Shown: piece after piece, positions 49,906-60,878 of the stretch
Position numbering within the stretch: the first letter of the stretch is position 1
Layout: every line of letters starts with the position of its first letter
Source: Sipunculus nudus
Lineage: Eukaryota; Annelida; Sipuncula; Golfingiida; Sipunculidae
Direction of reading: 5' to 3'
Assembly: GCA_026874595.1 (NCBI GenBank)
Contig: CM049311.1
Span: 47,619,676 to 47,683,675, forward strand
Length of the DNA stretch: 64,000 bases
Program-made: the position numbers and the translations under genes
Notes under the pieces: model-generated
Seen by the model: only the letters and a program-made list of their open reading frames with translations
What the model was told of the DNA's origin: nothing
Databases searched by the model: none

Positions 49906-51160
49906 ATGATAAAAAAATATTATTTAGAAATGAGGCACATGCTGGTTTTGTGTGGTAATAAATATTAGCTGTATTATGAGTTGTTGTTTAGCTTATGTAT
50001 GATTTTGATAGTACCTTTGGAGACAGGGAAGAGGATTGATTTCATTTATTTTATTAACAAATGGAGTACTACTGTCACACAGATTTTGACTTGGCCATAT
50101 AACTTATAAGCAGAACATACAATATAAGAGTTTAACTATTTATTAAAAAAATTACAAATATTGTCCCAAATATAATTTTTATTAAAAATAATAAGAGAAT
50201 CATATGATTTTTTAAAATGAAATATAACTGATATGATTATTAAAATAATATTAAAGAATATATTCATGAATGCATTCATGAATACATTTTGAAAGTATTT
50301 GCACGAGTATTCAAATACTTTCATTTTTACCTGAATTCCCATTCTTTATGCAAGAAATTTTATAATGGAGTACATAATCATATTCGTATTTAAATACAAT
50401 TACAAAGTATTCGCACCATGTCTGGTATTTATTCAATTTTCACCAAACAATGATGTTGAGAATCCAGAATATACAAAATTCACACATTTAAATAATGATC
50501 ATAAGTACCTGGTTTTATGGCTTTTATTTATATTAAAAAATAACTGTAAAAAATTCATTTTGGACTAATTTCACATCAATGTACACACTAGACACAGTAG
50601 GAATCTAGATTAATATTATCAACTGCATCTTTGTCTATCATTAATTTCCTTCATATAATCCCTAATGATTAGTAATGAATAATATGATTTACTTCTTTAT
50701 CATTAAAATTGAACTGAAAAATGCCATAGGTGACTGCATGGTGTTATTTGGAATATGTGACATTCTACCCATCGATACAAGATTCTTATATCATCAGTAA
50801 CTGCAAGTTAATTTCCTGTTATTATAAACTAACAAATTCCTTTTCTATTTTTCTTTAATTTGTTATTAAAAACCAATAAAAATTTATTAATTTATTGTTT
50901 ATTGTTATGTTGTTGGTTAAAACTACTAGATGAGTTGGGTTGGACACCTGGATCAACTGTGGCTGGCCATAAGCTGCCTGGATTCTTGCCTCAAGCGTGC
51001 ATAATTTGATGAAAGGTCAACAAGGTCAACATACAGGTGACTCAAGAGGGGCTGGAGAGAGCCAAAGTCTGACAGGGTCTCATAAAAAACATTAATAAAA
51101 GCTACAATATCTGGCCAATTTCTTTAAGCTTTCTAAACTAAAAAGCTGAAATCCTTATGC
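49906..51160. other. AT-rich stretch, no gene
   Basis: Very AT-rich, no repeat family or coding exon recognised. Palindromic ATTCATGAATGCATTCATGAAT near 50263..50284 (TTCATGAATGCATTCATGAA) is the only notable motif. Confidence 0.4.
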
Positions 51161-52380
51161 GTGCATGATATGAAAATTAGATCAACAGTGCTCATGGGAA
51201 ACAAACGTGCCATGGTCACAGTTGGGCAAAATTTAAGGTACTAATTTTATATTTATACTAATAACCTATAAAATTTGAAAAATTCAGAACTAATTTTGGG
51301 TATTCAATTGAATCTTGATTAATTATAATGTAACATCCCTGACAAAAAAATCTCTAGCTTCAGCAATGCCCTTGTTAAGGGAGTAAATATATTTCTTGAT
51401 TTTTTACAAAGTGCATTATGTTTGGGCCCATAACTTAAAACAATTACGCAATATTGACATCATTCTGGCATGTGCATAGAGAATGAAAAATATGTATATT
51501 ATTTATGATTAAAGTCAGATCAGTTGTTTTGATATTAGGCAGTCTTGAAGTGTAACAATGGGTTTTTAATGGAAAAATGAAGATTTTCATTAATATCTCG
51601 AAGGTATTAAGTCCTAGTGACCAAATTCTTGGCATGGTAGGGGATTTTGGAGACATCTAACTGTATGCAGAATTTAAGGAACTTAAAGCTGAAGCTGGGG
51701 AGCTGAGCTCTTGCAAACTGCATAACACTAGCTTGATGTAAACAATATGTTACATGGTGCTTGAAAACTTGATTAAAATCTACAGTTTTTGATCAACTGG
51801 TTTCAAATTTTTGGTGTTAACAGTGGAAATGCTAACAAAAACATGCTGTGAAAATTAATTCCACAGTACTTACAGGAAAAAAAAACGTGCCATGGTCAAA
51901 GTTGGGCAAAATTTAAGGTACCAATTTATTATTTTTATTAATATTTTAAAAATTTAAAAGATTTTCATCTAATTTTGGGTATACAATTTAATTTTGATTA
52001 ATTAAAGTTATATTTCTGGAAAAAAAGGTCCATAGCTTTAACGTTTTTTGTGTTAAGTGATCAAATATCTTTCCTGATTTTTTACAAAATGCATTATGTT
52101 TTGGCCCATAACTTTTTTAAATTAAATAATACAGACATAATTTCTAGCATGTACATAGGAACATTATAGAGGAATATTTATGGTAAATATGAGGAAAAAC
52201 AGATAAGTGGTTTTGATATTAGGCAGGTTTTAAATAAAAAATTGAGGTTTTTCCTTAATTTCTCAAAGGAACGAATTTGCAAAGACTCAGTTTTCGGCTT
52301 GGTAGGAGATCTTGGGGACATCTAACATTATGCCGAATTTTGGATTTCTAGGTCTGGACTGATACCTTTATTTCACATTC
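51160..52380 (+). repeat. Family E repeat, first copy (two subunits)
   Basis: Two related subunits of about 600 bases (from 51170 and 51840), each with GTGAAAATTA, ACGTGCCATGGTCA, AGTTGGGCAAAATTTAAGGTA, GCATTATGTTT.GG, CCCATAACTT and TCTCGAAGG or TCTCAAAGG. The same pair recurs at 53320..54500. Confidence 0.85.
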
Positions 52381-52490
52381 AAGGGAATAATACATTTAAG
52401 TTTATATATTATTTAAGCATATCCACTTTTTCCATTAAAATAGTTTTTATCTGATTAATTTTTTTTATTTACAAGTTTTATAAATTTGTA
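52357..52490 (+). repeat. Dispersed repeat, second copy at 57973..58115
   Basis: Shares ACCTTTATTTCAC, TTCAAGGGAATAAT, CATATCCACTTTTTCCATTA and TTTACAAGTTTTATAAATTTG in order. Confidence 0.85.
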
Positions 52491-53319
52491 TTAAAAAAAC
52501 ACTGAAAATATAAGTTAAAATATTAGAATTCTTAGTTGCAATCATTATACATCCAGATTGTAGCTCGTATTGGGTCATATTATGCATACACATATATTTT
52601 TATTATTTTTAAATCACAAATTTTTAAACTGAATTTAAAAGAAAATAATGCCACAACATGGCATCTGCAAGATTATTCCTTGAATCACTATTACAAAGTT
52701 TTGCACATTGGAGTTTTCAGTACATGCTTAATCTTATTCACCATAATAAAATAAGATTTTGTAAATTTGGTAAAATAAAAACATCTTTTCAAATAAAGTA
52801 TACACACTGTTGGTTGAATGAGGGACAAACAATATCATCATGCTAATTACAATCTAAGCTTTAATTTATTCCTGGAATTAATAGTCAATTTCACACCTGG
52901 TGAAGTTGTTACTCTTCTCAAGGAAGGAATTACTTATCTGATGAACATCCACACTTTCATAGCAATACACCACTTTGTGGACACAATTAAATGTGCACTC
53001 TAATCATTGTAACCCTGGTGGTAAATACAAAATCTAAAATGTAGCAAAGCCAAGAATAAAATGAAATAAAGAAAATTATAACATTCATCTAGTTAATGCA
53101 TCATCTGGGGGGGGGGGGGTGTGCAGGGCAGAGGGGAAGCCTGCTAGTAGTGGCCCAGCTGAGCCAAGACAAGCTGCCTGGGGTGGGTTACATAATGCAA
53201 GTGAAGGCTTTACTACTAGGTGGGCTAGATGTAAACAACACTTGACATGGTGTATGAAAACTTGAATAAAAGCTACTCTTTTCAATCAATTCCTTTGAAA
53301 TTTCAGATTTTAAAAGATT
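52491..53319. other. Unique stretch between the two family E copies
   Basis: No gene supported. A guanine run lies near 53107..53119. Confidence 0.4.
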
Positions 53320-54500
53320 AAATCCTTATGTATATATGCTGTGAAAATTAAATCAACAGTGCTTACAGAAAAAAAAATGCCATTGCCAAAGTTGGACAAA
53401 ATTTAGGGTATTGATTTTTTATTTAAGCTAATAACTTGAAAAATTTGCAAAATTCAGATCTAATTTTGGGTAAACAATCGAATCTTGATTAAATAAAGTT
53501 ATATTCCTGACAAAAAGTCTCCAGCTTCAGCAATTCTCATCTTAGGTGAGTAAATATATTTCTTGATTTTTAAAAAAGTGCATTATGTTTGGACCCATAA
53601 CTTAAAAAAAATACACAATACTGACATCATTTCTGGCATGTGCATAGCGAATGTATAGAAAAATATGTATATTATATATGATCAAAGTCAGATCCGTGGT
53701 TTTGATATTAGGCAGTCCTAAAGTGTAAGAATGGGTTTTTAATGGAAAAATGAAGTTTTTCATTGATATCTCGAAGGATTTAAGTCCTAGTGACCAAATT
53801 CTTGGCATGGTAGGGAATTTTGGAGAAATCTAACTGTATGCCAAATTTAAGGAACTTAGAGCTGAAGTTCGGGAGCTGAGCTCTAGCAAACTGCATAACA
53901 CTAGCAATATGTGACATGGTGTTTGAAAACTTGAATAAAATCTACAGTTTTCGATCAACTGGTTTCAAATTTTTGGTGTTAACAGTTGAAATGCTAACAA
54001 AAACATGCTGTGAAAATTAAATCCACAGCAGTTACAGCAAAAAAACGTGCCATGGTCAAAGTTGGGCAAAATTTAAGGTACCAATTTTTTATTTTTGCTA
54101 ATATTTTAAAAAATTTAAAAGATTTTGATCTAATTTTGGGTATACAATTTAATTTTGATTAATAAAAGTAATATTACTGGAAAAAAGTGCTTAGCTTTAA
54201 CAAGTTTTGTGTTAAGTGATAAAATTTCTTTCCTGATTATTTACAAAATGCATTATGTTTGGGCCCATAACTTTTTTAAATTATATAATACAGACATAAT
54301 TTCTGGCATGTACATAGGAATTATATAGAGGAATATTTATAGGAAATATGAGGAAAAACAGATGAGTGGTCAGTCCTGAAGTGTGAAAATAGGTTTTTAA
54401 TAAAAAATAGAGGTTTTTCCTTAATTTCTCAAAGGAATGAAGTCGCAAAGACCCAGTTTTCGGCTTGGTAGGAGATCTTGGGGACATCTAACATTATGCT
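53320..54500 (+). repeat. Family E repeat, second copy (two subunits)
   Basis: Same order of subunits as 51160..52380, with high similarity (for example TTTTCGATCAACTGGTTTCA near 53958 matches TTTTTGATCAACTGGTTTCA near 51784). Points to a segmental duplication of about 1.2 kb with a period near 2.1 kb. Confidence 0.85.
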
Positions 54501-54632
54501 GAATTTTGGATTCCTAGGTCTTACGGTTTAAAAACGTGCCACATCTACGGACGGACGGACGGACGGACGGACGGACGACGGACAATGGACCACGACTATA
54601 GCTCAGATGACTTATAGTCAGCTGAGCTAAAA
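54500..54632 (+). repeat. Best-preserved pearl-like 3' terminus: (ACGG)n plus hairpin
   Basis: (ACGG)n from about 54546 to 54580, then a hairpin at 54600..54628 with arms AGCTCAGATGACT and AGTCAGCTGAGCT around TAT, then AAAA. The arm end TCAGCTGAGC is the reverse complement of the GCTCAGCTGA found at the putative 5' ends. Confidence 0.85.
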
Positions 54633-56615
54633 ATTGTCAAGGATATATAAACCTGCAAAATTTCAGGTGGATAAGTTAAACCACTGCTGAGATATGAATT
54701 TATCCCAAGGTAGATGAACAGATGGACGCTGTGCATAAGTGGTGGCAAGTGGCACCACCAGTTTTGCCTGTGATGAAGAGCTATGTAAGATCTATACACA
54801 TGCAAAATTTTGGACCAATCGGTAAAACGGTTCCCGAGATATGAGCGTTGATGTCTGCAGAGTAAACCTGATTGTAGGTGGCGCCACCTGTCATAAAAGC
54901 AAGAGAGCTGTCCATGATGTACAAGCCTGCAAAATTTCAGGTGGATAAGTCAAACCACTGCTGAGATATGAGTGGTTTTATCCCAAGGCAGATGAACAGA
55001 TGGATGCTGTGCATAAATGGTTGCAGGTGGCGCCACCAGTTTTGCCTATGATGAAGAGCTATGTGAGATCTACACACATGCAAAATTTTGGCCCAATCGG
55101 TCAAACGGTTCCCAAGATATGAGCTTGGATATCTGCAGAGTAAACCTGAATGTAGGTGGCGCCACCTAACATAAAATCGACCAAAAAGCTTTCCAGGATG
55201 TACAAACCTGCAAAATTTCAGGTAGATATGTCAAACCACTGCTGAGATATGAGTGATTTTACACACAGGCAGATGAACCGATGGATGCTGTGCATAAATG
55301 GTTGCAGGTGGCGCCTCCAGTTTTGCATATAATGAAGAGCTATGTGAGATCTATACACATGCAAAATTTTGGACCAATCGGTAAAACGGTTCCCGAGATA
55401 TGAGCGTTGATGTCTGCAGAGTAAACCTGATTGTAGATGGCGCCACCTGTCATAAAAGCAAGAGAGCTGTCCATGATGTACAAGCCTGCAAAATTTCAGG
55501 TGGATAAGTCAAACCACTGCTGGGATATGAGTGGTTTTATCCCAAGGCAGATGAACAGATGGATGCTGTGCATAAATGGTTGCAGGTGGCGCCACCAGTT
55601 TTGCCTATGATGAAGAGCTATGTGAGATCTACACACATGCAAAATTTTGGCCCAATCGGTCAAACGGTTCCCAAGATATGAGCTTGGATATCTGCAGAGT
55701 AAACCTGAATGTAGGTGGCGCCACCTATCATAAAATCGACAAAAAAGCTTTCCAGGATGTACAAACCTGCAAAATTTCAGGTAGATATGTCAAACCACTG
55801 CTGAGATATGAGTGATTTTACACACAGGCAGATGAACCGATGGATGCTGTGCATAAATGGTTGCAGGTGGCGCTTCCAGTTTTGCATATAATGAAGAGCT
55901 ATGTGAGATCTATACACATGCAAAATTTTGGCCCAATCGGTCAAACAGTTTCCGAGATATGAGCTCGGATGTCTGCAGAGTAAATGTGAATGTAGGTGGC
56001 GCCACCTGTCATAAATCGAGAAAGCTATCGAGGATGTATAAACCTGCAAAATTTCAGGTGGATAAGTCAAACCACTGCTGCGATATGAGTGATTTTATCC
56101 AAAGGCAGATGAACAGACGGGTGCTGTGCATTAATGGTTGCAGGTGGCGCCACCAGTTTTGCCTATGATGAAGAGCTATGTGAGATCTATACACATGCAA
56201 ATTTTTGGCCCAATCAGTCAAACGGTTCCCGAGATATGAGCTTGGATGTAAACATGAATGTAGGTGGCGCCACCTGTCAAAAATCAAGAAACCTGTCCAG
56301 GATGTTCAAACCTGCAAAATTTCAGGTAGATAAGTCAAACCACTGCTGAGATATGAGTGATTTTATCCCAAGGTAGATGAACAGATGGACGCTGTGCAAA
56401 AATGGTTGCAGGTGGCGCCACCATTTTTAGTGTATGTTATAAAGCTATCAAAGGGCTACATTTGTGCAAAATTTTTAGCCTGATCGGTCAAACGGTTCCC
56501 GAGATATGCGTGATTATGTGCAGAAACAGACACACAAATGGACGCTGGGCAGCAAGGAAAGGTCAGAGGTCAACAAACAATGAGGGTGCAGCAGTTCACA
56601 TGTGACCTGATGATA
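54633..56615 (+). repeat. Family C tandem array, about 280 bp period, seven units
   Basis: GTAGGTGGCGCCACCTGTCA markers at about 54873, 55154, 55434, 55713, 55993 and 56261, alternating with CAGGTGGCGCCACCAGTTTT. A near-identical 559-bp dimer is seen (54812..55370 against 55371..55930). Open frames inside repeat each other and are artefacts. Confidence 0.93.
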
Positions 56616-56704
56616 AACCCGATTCGCTTAAAATGCAAACCAAGTTTTTTCAAACAGGTGAAAGATATAGTTCCAATAATCTGGGAATTCTGCATCTAAA
56701 AATT

Positions 56705-56772
56705 GTGTCCAGACGTCTAGACGCTGTGTCTAGACGTCTAGACACATTGTCTAGACCCCCCCCCCCCCCCCG
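56705..56772. repeat. GTCTAGAC palindrome cluster and cytosine run
   Basis: AGACGTCTAGACGCTGTGTC, then AGACGTCTAGACACATTGTC and TAGACCC: short palindromic units repeated about every 18 bases, ending in a run of about 16 C. Confidence 0.85.
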
Positions 56773-57069
56773 AGCCAGGTCAGTTGCCATGGTGAGGTCT
56801 GGACCCCACCTGTTTGTACTGAGTGACCTCTTGACTTGGCTGCTGAAACTCATCTTATTGTCAAATCTGTTTTCAAATACAGAAAGCCTTTTTCAATTGG
56901 CTACAATGCTTTTTTAAAACTGTATTTACCCAATCTATTCTTATAAAACTGGCAGAACCCTACTATAGAATAATTCTTGTAAAGTTTAAACCAATCAGCT
57001 TAACAGTTTCATCATAAATCAGTGTATAAGCTAGAAGAGTTTAAAATTACATTTTCGCTTGTAAAAAAC

Positions 57070-57590
57070 ACATCAATGTAGGTGGCGCCACCAATACCTC
57101 AAAATCAGATTTGACATATGTGACAAACATTGGTATAAAATTTGGTGATTATAGCTCTAGACGTTTCTGAGATTTTAATTTTAGGGTGCTTTTTTGGACA
57201 GATGACTAAGTTCAACCTCCTGTAACTCGGCCAAAAATCTCAGAACTGGAACCATTCGAACAAACTTGAGAGAGATTGTTCCAGGGATCATTTCTGTGAA
57301 ATATTGGACAATTTGGCTGGACAGTTTCGGAGAAGAAGATTCTTAAACATTTTTTAGCTTTTTCCCTATAAAATCTAAGAAAATGCAGTAAGAAAAAAAA
57401 TAAACAATATCCAATATAGTTTTTTGGATGACTGATTATTTGCAAAAAGTTTGGTGATGCTAGCTCCCGCCGTTTTAAAGATAGATATGGTTAACGTACA
57501 GACAACGCACGACACACGACGCCGCACCATTGCATAAGCTCACAGGTTCGCTAAAAAGGGACCCATGGTTCTCGGCGCTCAGCTGAAGTT
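57070..57590 (+). repeat. Diverged repeat with one GGTGGCGCCACC and a 5' terminus at its right end
   Basis: GTAGGTGGCGCCACCAATAC at 57080, then no close match to other families until AAGGGACCCATGGTTCTCGG and CGCTCAGCTGAAG at about 57557..57588. Confidence 0.55.
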
Positions 57591-57972
57591 TGAATTTTTG
57601 CAAATGCAAAATATGCAAAAATTCGACTGTAATGTTTTTCATATATATATAAATATAAATAAGGTAGTGTTACCCTCCGATGTAAAGTGCTCTATGGCCT
57701 ACAGACTAGGCCAGAGCGGTATAACTCTGAAGAAAAACAACACTGTTAATTCACAACAGTCTGTTTCACAGGATGCGACCCGATCATCAGGTGAATGTGG
57801 TTAGAATCTAAATTTTTTAGAAATTGTTTTTTACTTGGTTAAAGTAAAGTTCTAAATATATGATTGCAAAACTAATACTCTGACAAGACTGTCATAAAGA
57901 AACACAGTAAAAGTTTTGAGATACTCTGATGCAAATGAAAAATTTACAGATGGACAGGCAAGTGGACAGACT

Positions 57973-58115
57973 GGACTAATACCTTTATTTCACTTTCAAG
58001 GGAATAATGCATTTAAGTTTATATATAAGCCTATTTTTTAGCATATCCACTTTTTCCATTAATAGTTTTTATCTGATTCATTTTTTATTTACAAGTTTTA
58101 TAAATTTGCAATATA
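57973..58115 (+). repeat. Dispersed repeat, copy of 52357..52490
   Basis: Same ordered blocks as the 52.4-kb copy, with about 90% identity by eye. Confidence 0.85.
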
Positions 58116-58419
58116 GAACTTCTAAAGAAGAAACACGGTCTCTGGTGATATAAAATCTTTATTCTATTACCTTTATTCCATACCGTTTAGAATGTAGAAA
58201 GCACACAGCATGTATGTACCAGGGTCCCCACACAATGTTGGATATTTATTCAAAATCACTTTGTATGAAAAACTGATATTAAATTTTATATAATTTCGAC
58301 ATTATAATGATTATGGTAGTGAATATAAAATTTGTTTTATCTATCATCATTTCTGAACACACTGTATGATTGTCAAAATCATGAGACCATCATCATGACG
58401 TATATGCATATACATACAT

Positions 58420-58453
<34 letters not shown>

Positions 58454-58914
58454 CAATGTATTACATATAATATAAATTATATATCTGTTCTAGTCATCTT
58501 CTTTTTCTTTATTCTGGAAGTCAGAACCCATGTGATAGTTTTGCACCATCGGGAACACTTCACACCAATTAACAAATCTTCCATATATATATTTTATATT
58601 AAAAAAAATGCAGAAGGGAAGGGAAATAAATAACTTTATTCTTAAACCACTTATATCCTTATATCCCATCATGGTACATTATCAGGTCAACACAATCCAG
58701 ATATAATTTACATAACAAGATTTTTATTTCTGCAGATATGTATATTTTATAACAACACCTAACATGTGCAAAAAAATCTGATTTGACTTATGGTAAATCC
58801 CCCTGCACATCAAATTTATTTTGCTGAAATTCTGACTGCATGAAAACAAGCGCGTTCCTCACTGGTTACTGGATGATTGCCAACTGGATGACAGCCAACT
58901 TGTACACCACACAG
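58116..58914. other. AT-rich stretch with (TA)n
   Basis: TA tract at 58424..58451. No gene supported. Confidence 0.4.
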
Positions 58915-59530
58915 CAACTGACTACGCTCCCGAGGCAGCTGAAATCTTGCACTTCTAAAGAAGCTACTGATTTCCCCGCTGCCTTGTTTGACTGTTAATG
59001 ATACACTTAGACACCAGGTGGTGGGTCTGTCTGCTGAAAAAACAATATGCGTATGATATGACTAGCAGCCAACCAAATGCCAATTAACAAACACTCGACA
59101 GGCATCATGGCTCCGCCCAGAGCTGCGCTTCAAGTGCCACTTGATGACAGTTTTATTGTTACTCTTAGTAAAGAAAAGTCAAATTTTAATTGCTCCCTCT
59201 GCATTCTCTCATCATCGACTATGATATTATTCGATTCTATTATGACATTCACACTATGTTAGCGTAGCCATGTATCCGTTGTCTGCAAAACTGAAGCCCG
59301 CCAGCGAGGTGTGCACGAAGCCTATGTTGTTACATTTCGTTTGAATTACAGCTCACCAGCCGGGCATCCTATTTGCACAAGGACCTGTGCAAAACCAAAG
59401 CATGCGTCGGGCCACTCTCTCCAAACCTGTGGCCTGTTGAAACGGTTGCTGGGACAATGGGTTGTCACTCAAAACAAAATGAACAAAATTGACGCTGTGT
59501 ATTCCTCCCTTGTCTAGTAAACTGTTTTGC
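58915..59530 (+). repeat. Dispersed repeat F, long copy
   Basis: Matches 13660..14010 on both flanks. In the middle (about 59110..59405) it carries some 200 bases more than the 13.7-kb copy. That extra sequence has no recognised identity. Confidence 0.75.
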
Positions 59531-59784
59531 TAGCAACACATCCTGATAATTATGTAGATTCCTTGTCGCATCAGTGTCTTATGAGCTCACAGGTATTCTT
59601 TTGTGTTAATTCATGACTCATACTGGTGATATAATTTTAAGATTAACAACTGTTTACCTTATAGTTGATGCAATAAGATGGAGGGATGCAGTGGCGTTAA
59701 TTTATCTGCCTGGGGGGGGGGGGGATGACTTGCAGACACACACTAATGCACATACACACACAACACACCATCACTCACACATAC

Positions 59785-59890
<106 letters not shown>

Positions 59891-59949
59891 TTTAAAATAT
59901 AGCAGCGTCTGTATGACACATTTCAAATGTATATTCTTAACCGTATTTT

Positions 59950-60878
59950 AAATATATTACAAGGTATACACATATATTATAAGGTTTTTAGAAAGGTATG
60001 ATGTTTCCAGTATAAGTTGTGTAGATATAATATTTCATAGTAAACACAAAATTGAACCAAAGTCTATGATTCTTATTTTTAATGTATTTTATTTGCAATA
60101 TATAAATACTATTATCTGAATTGTGGGGGGGATGATTACATTGGCCATCCCCCCTTGCCAAAAAGAGGGGGGGGGATATATACCCCCCCATCCCCTTATA
60201 TTGACGCCCCTGGATGGATGTTAGAGTGCATTCTGACCTATGCCTTGGGTTCTGACTCACGTACTGGCTAACCAGCCTACTGTATTCATGGCTACAAATC
60301 TTCATAACTAGCAACGCCCAAAATGAGTTTCTGAATGTCAGAATGAGTCGCCATTGGTGTGAGGCATGATATACAGCGCAGTCTCTTCTTTGTCACTCTT
60401 ACTCCGAAATGTAATGTAGAAAGTAGAGATGTCCACAGATCTAAGGTTACCACTGTATCAGTACATATCCATTCAACAGCCATTTCCTGCAGTGTCTAAA
60501 GTATTTACACCTCTGCTTGACTGACAAAGTAAAGGTCTATAAGAAACTGCCTACAGCAGACAGTGGCTCAGTCAACAACTTATCCCTAAACAGTGTATGC
60601 CTTCAGACCTGATAGAAAGCGCTTGCACAGTAACTCCAGGGGACAGCACATATCAACATGCATGACCCGAGCATAGGTTTCAACAAGCTAACAAACTGTT
60701 GATTTGAAAAATGCAATAATCATCTTCAACATCCACAAATTTGTCAAGCTCTCAGCCCAACATTCTGAAAACTTCCAAGTTGTTTCTTGAACCTTGCCAT
60801 TAGATCACTCTTGACAAGAAGTGACTTGAGCAGCACCTGAGAGGAACTCTTGTAACTGTGCACATATAACATGTTCCT
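59950..60878. other. 3' flank of DGCR6
   Basis: Likely contains the DGCR6 3' UTR on the minus strand. The nearest AATAAA on that strand is near 60089, so a long UTR or a variant signal would be needed. A 63-residue open frame at 60292..60483 (MAVEWICTDTVVTLDLWTSL start) is unrecognised and not called. Confidence 0.35.

Noticed and set aside
55576-56349. Repeated open frames MVAGGATSFAYDEELCEIYT
   Set aside because: They recur at the 280-bp period of family C, cross the palindrome and have no known domain.
60292-60483. 63-residue minus strand frame downstream of DGCR6
   Set aside because: Natural-looking codons, but preceded by an in-frame stop and not recognised; likely in the DGCR6 3' region.
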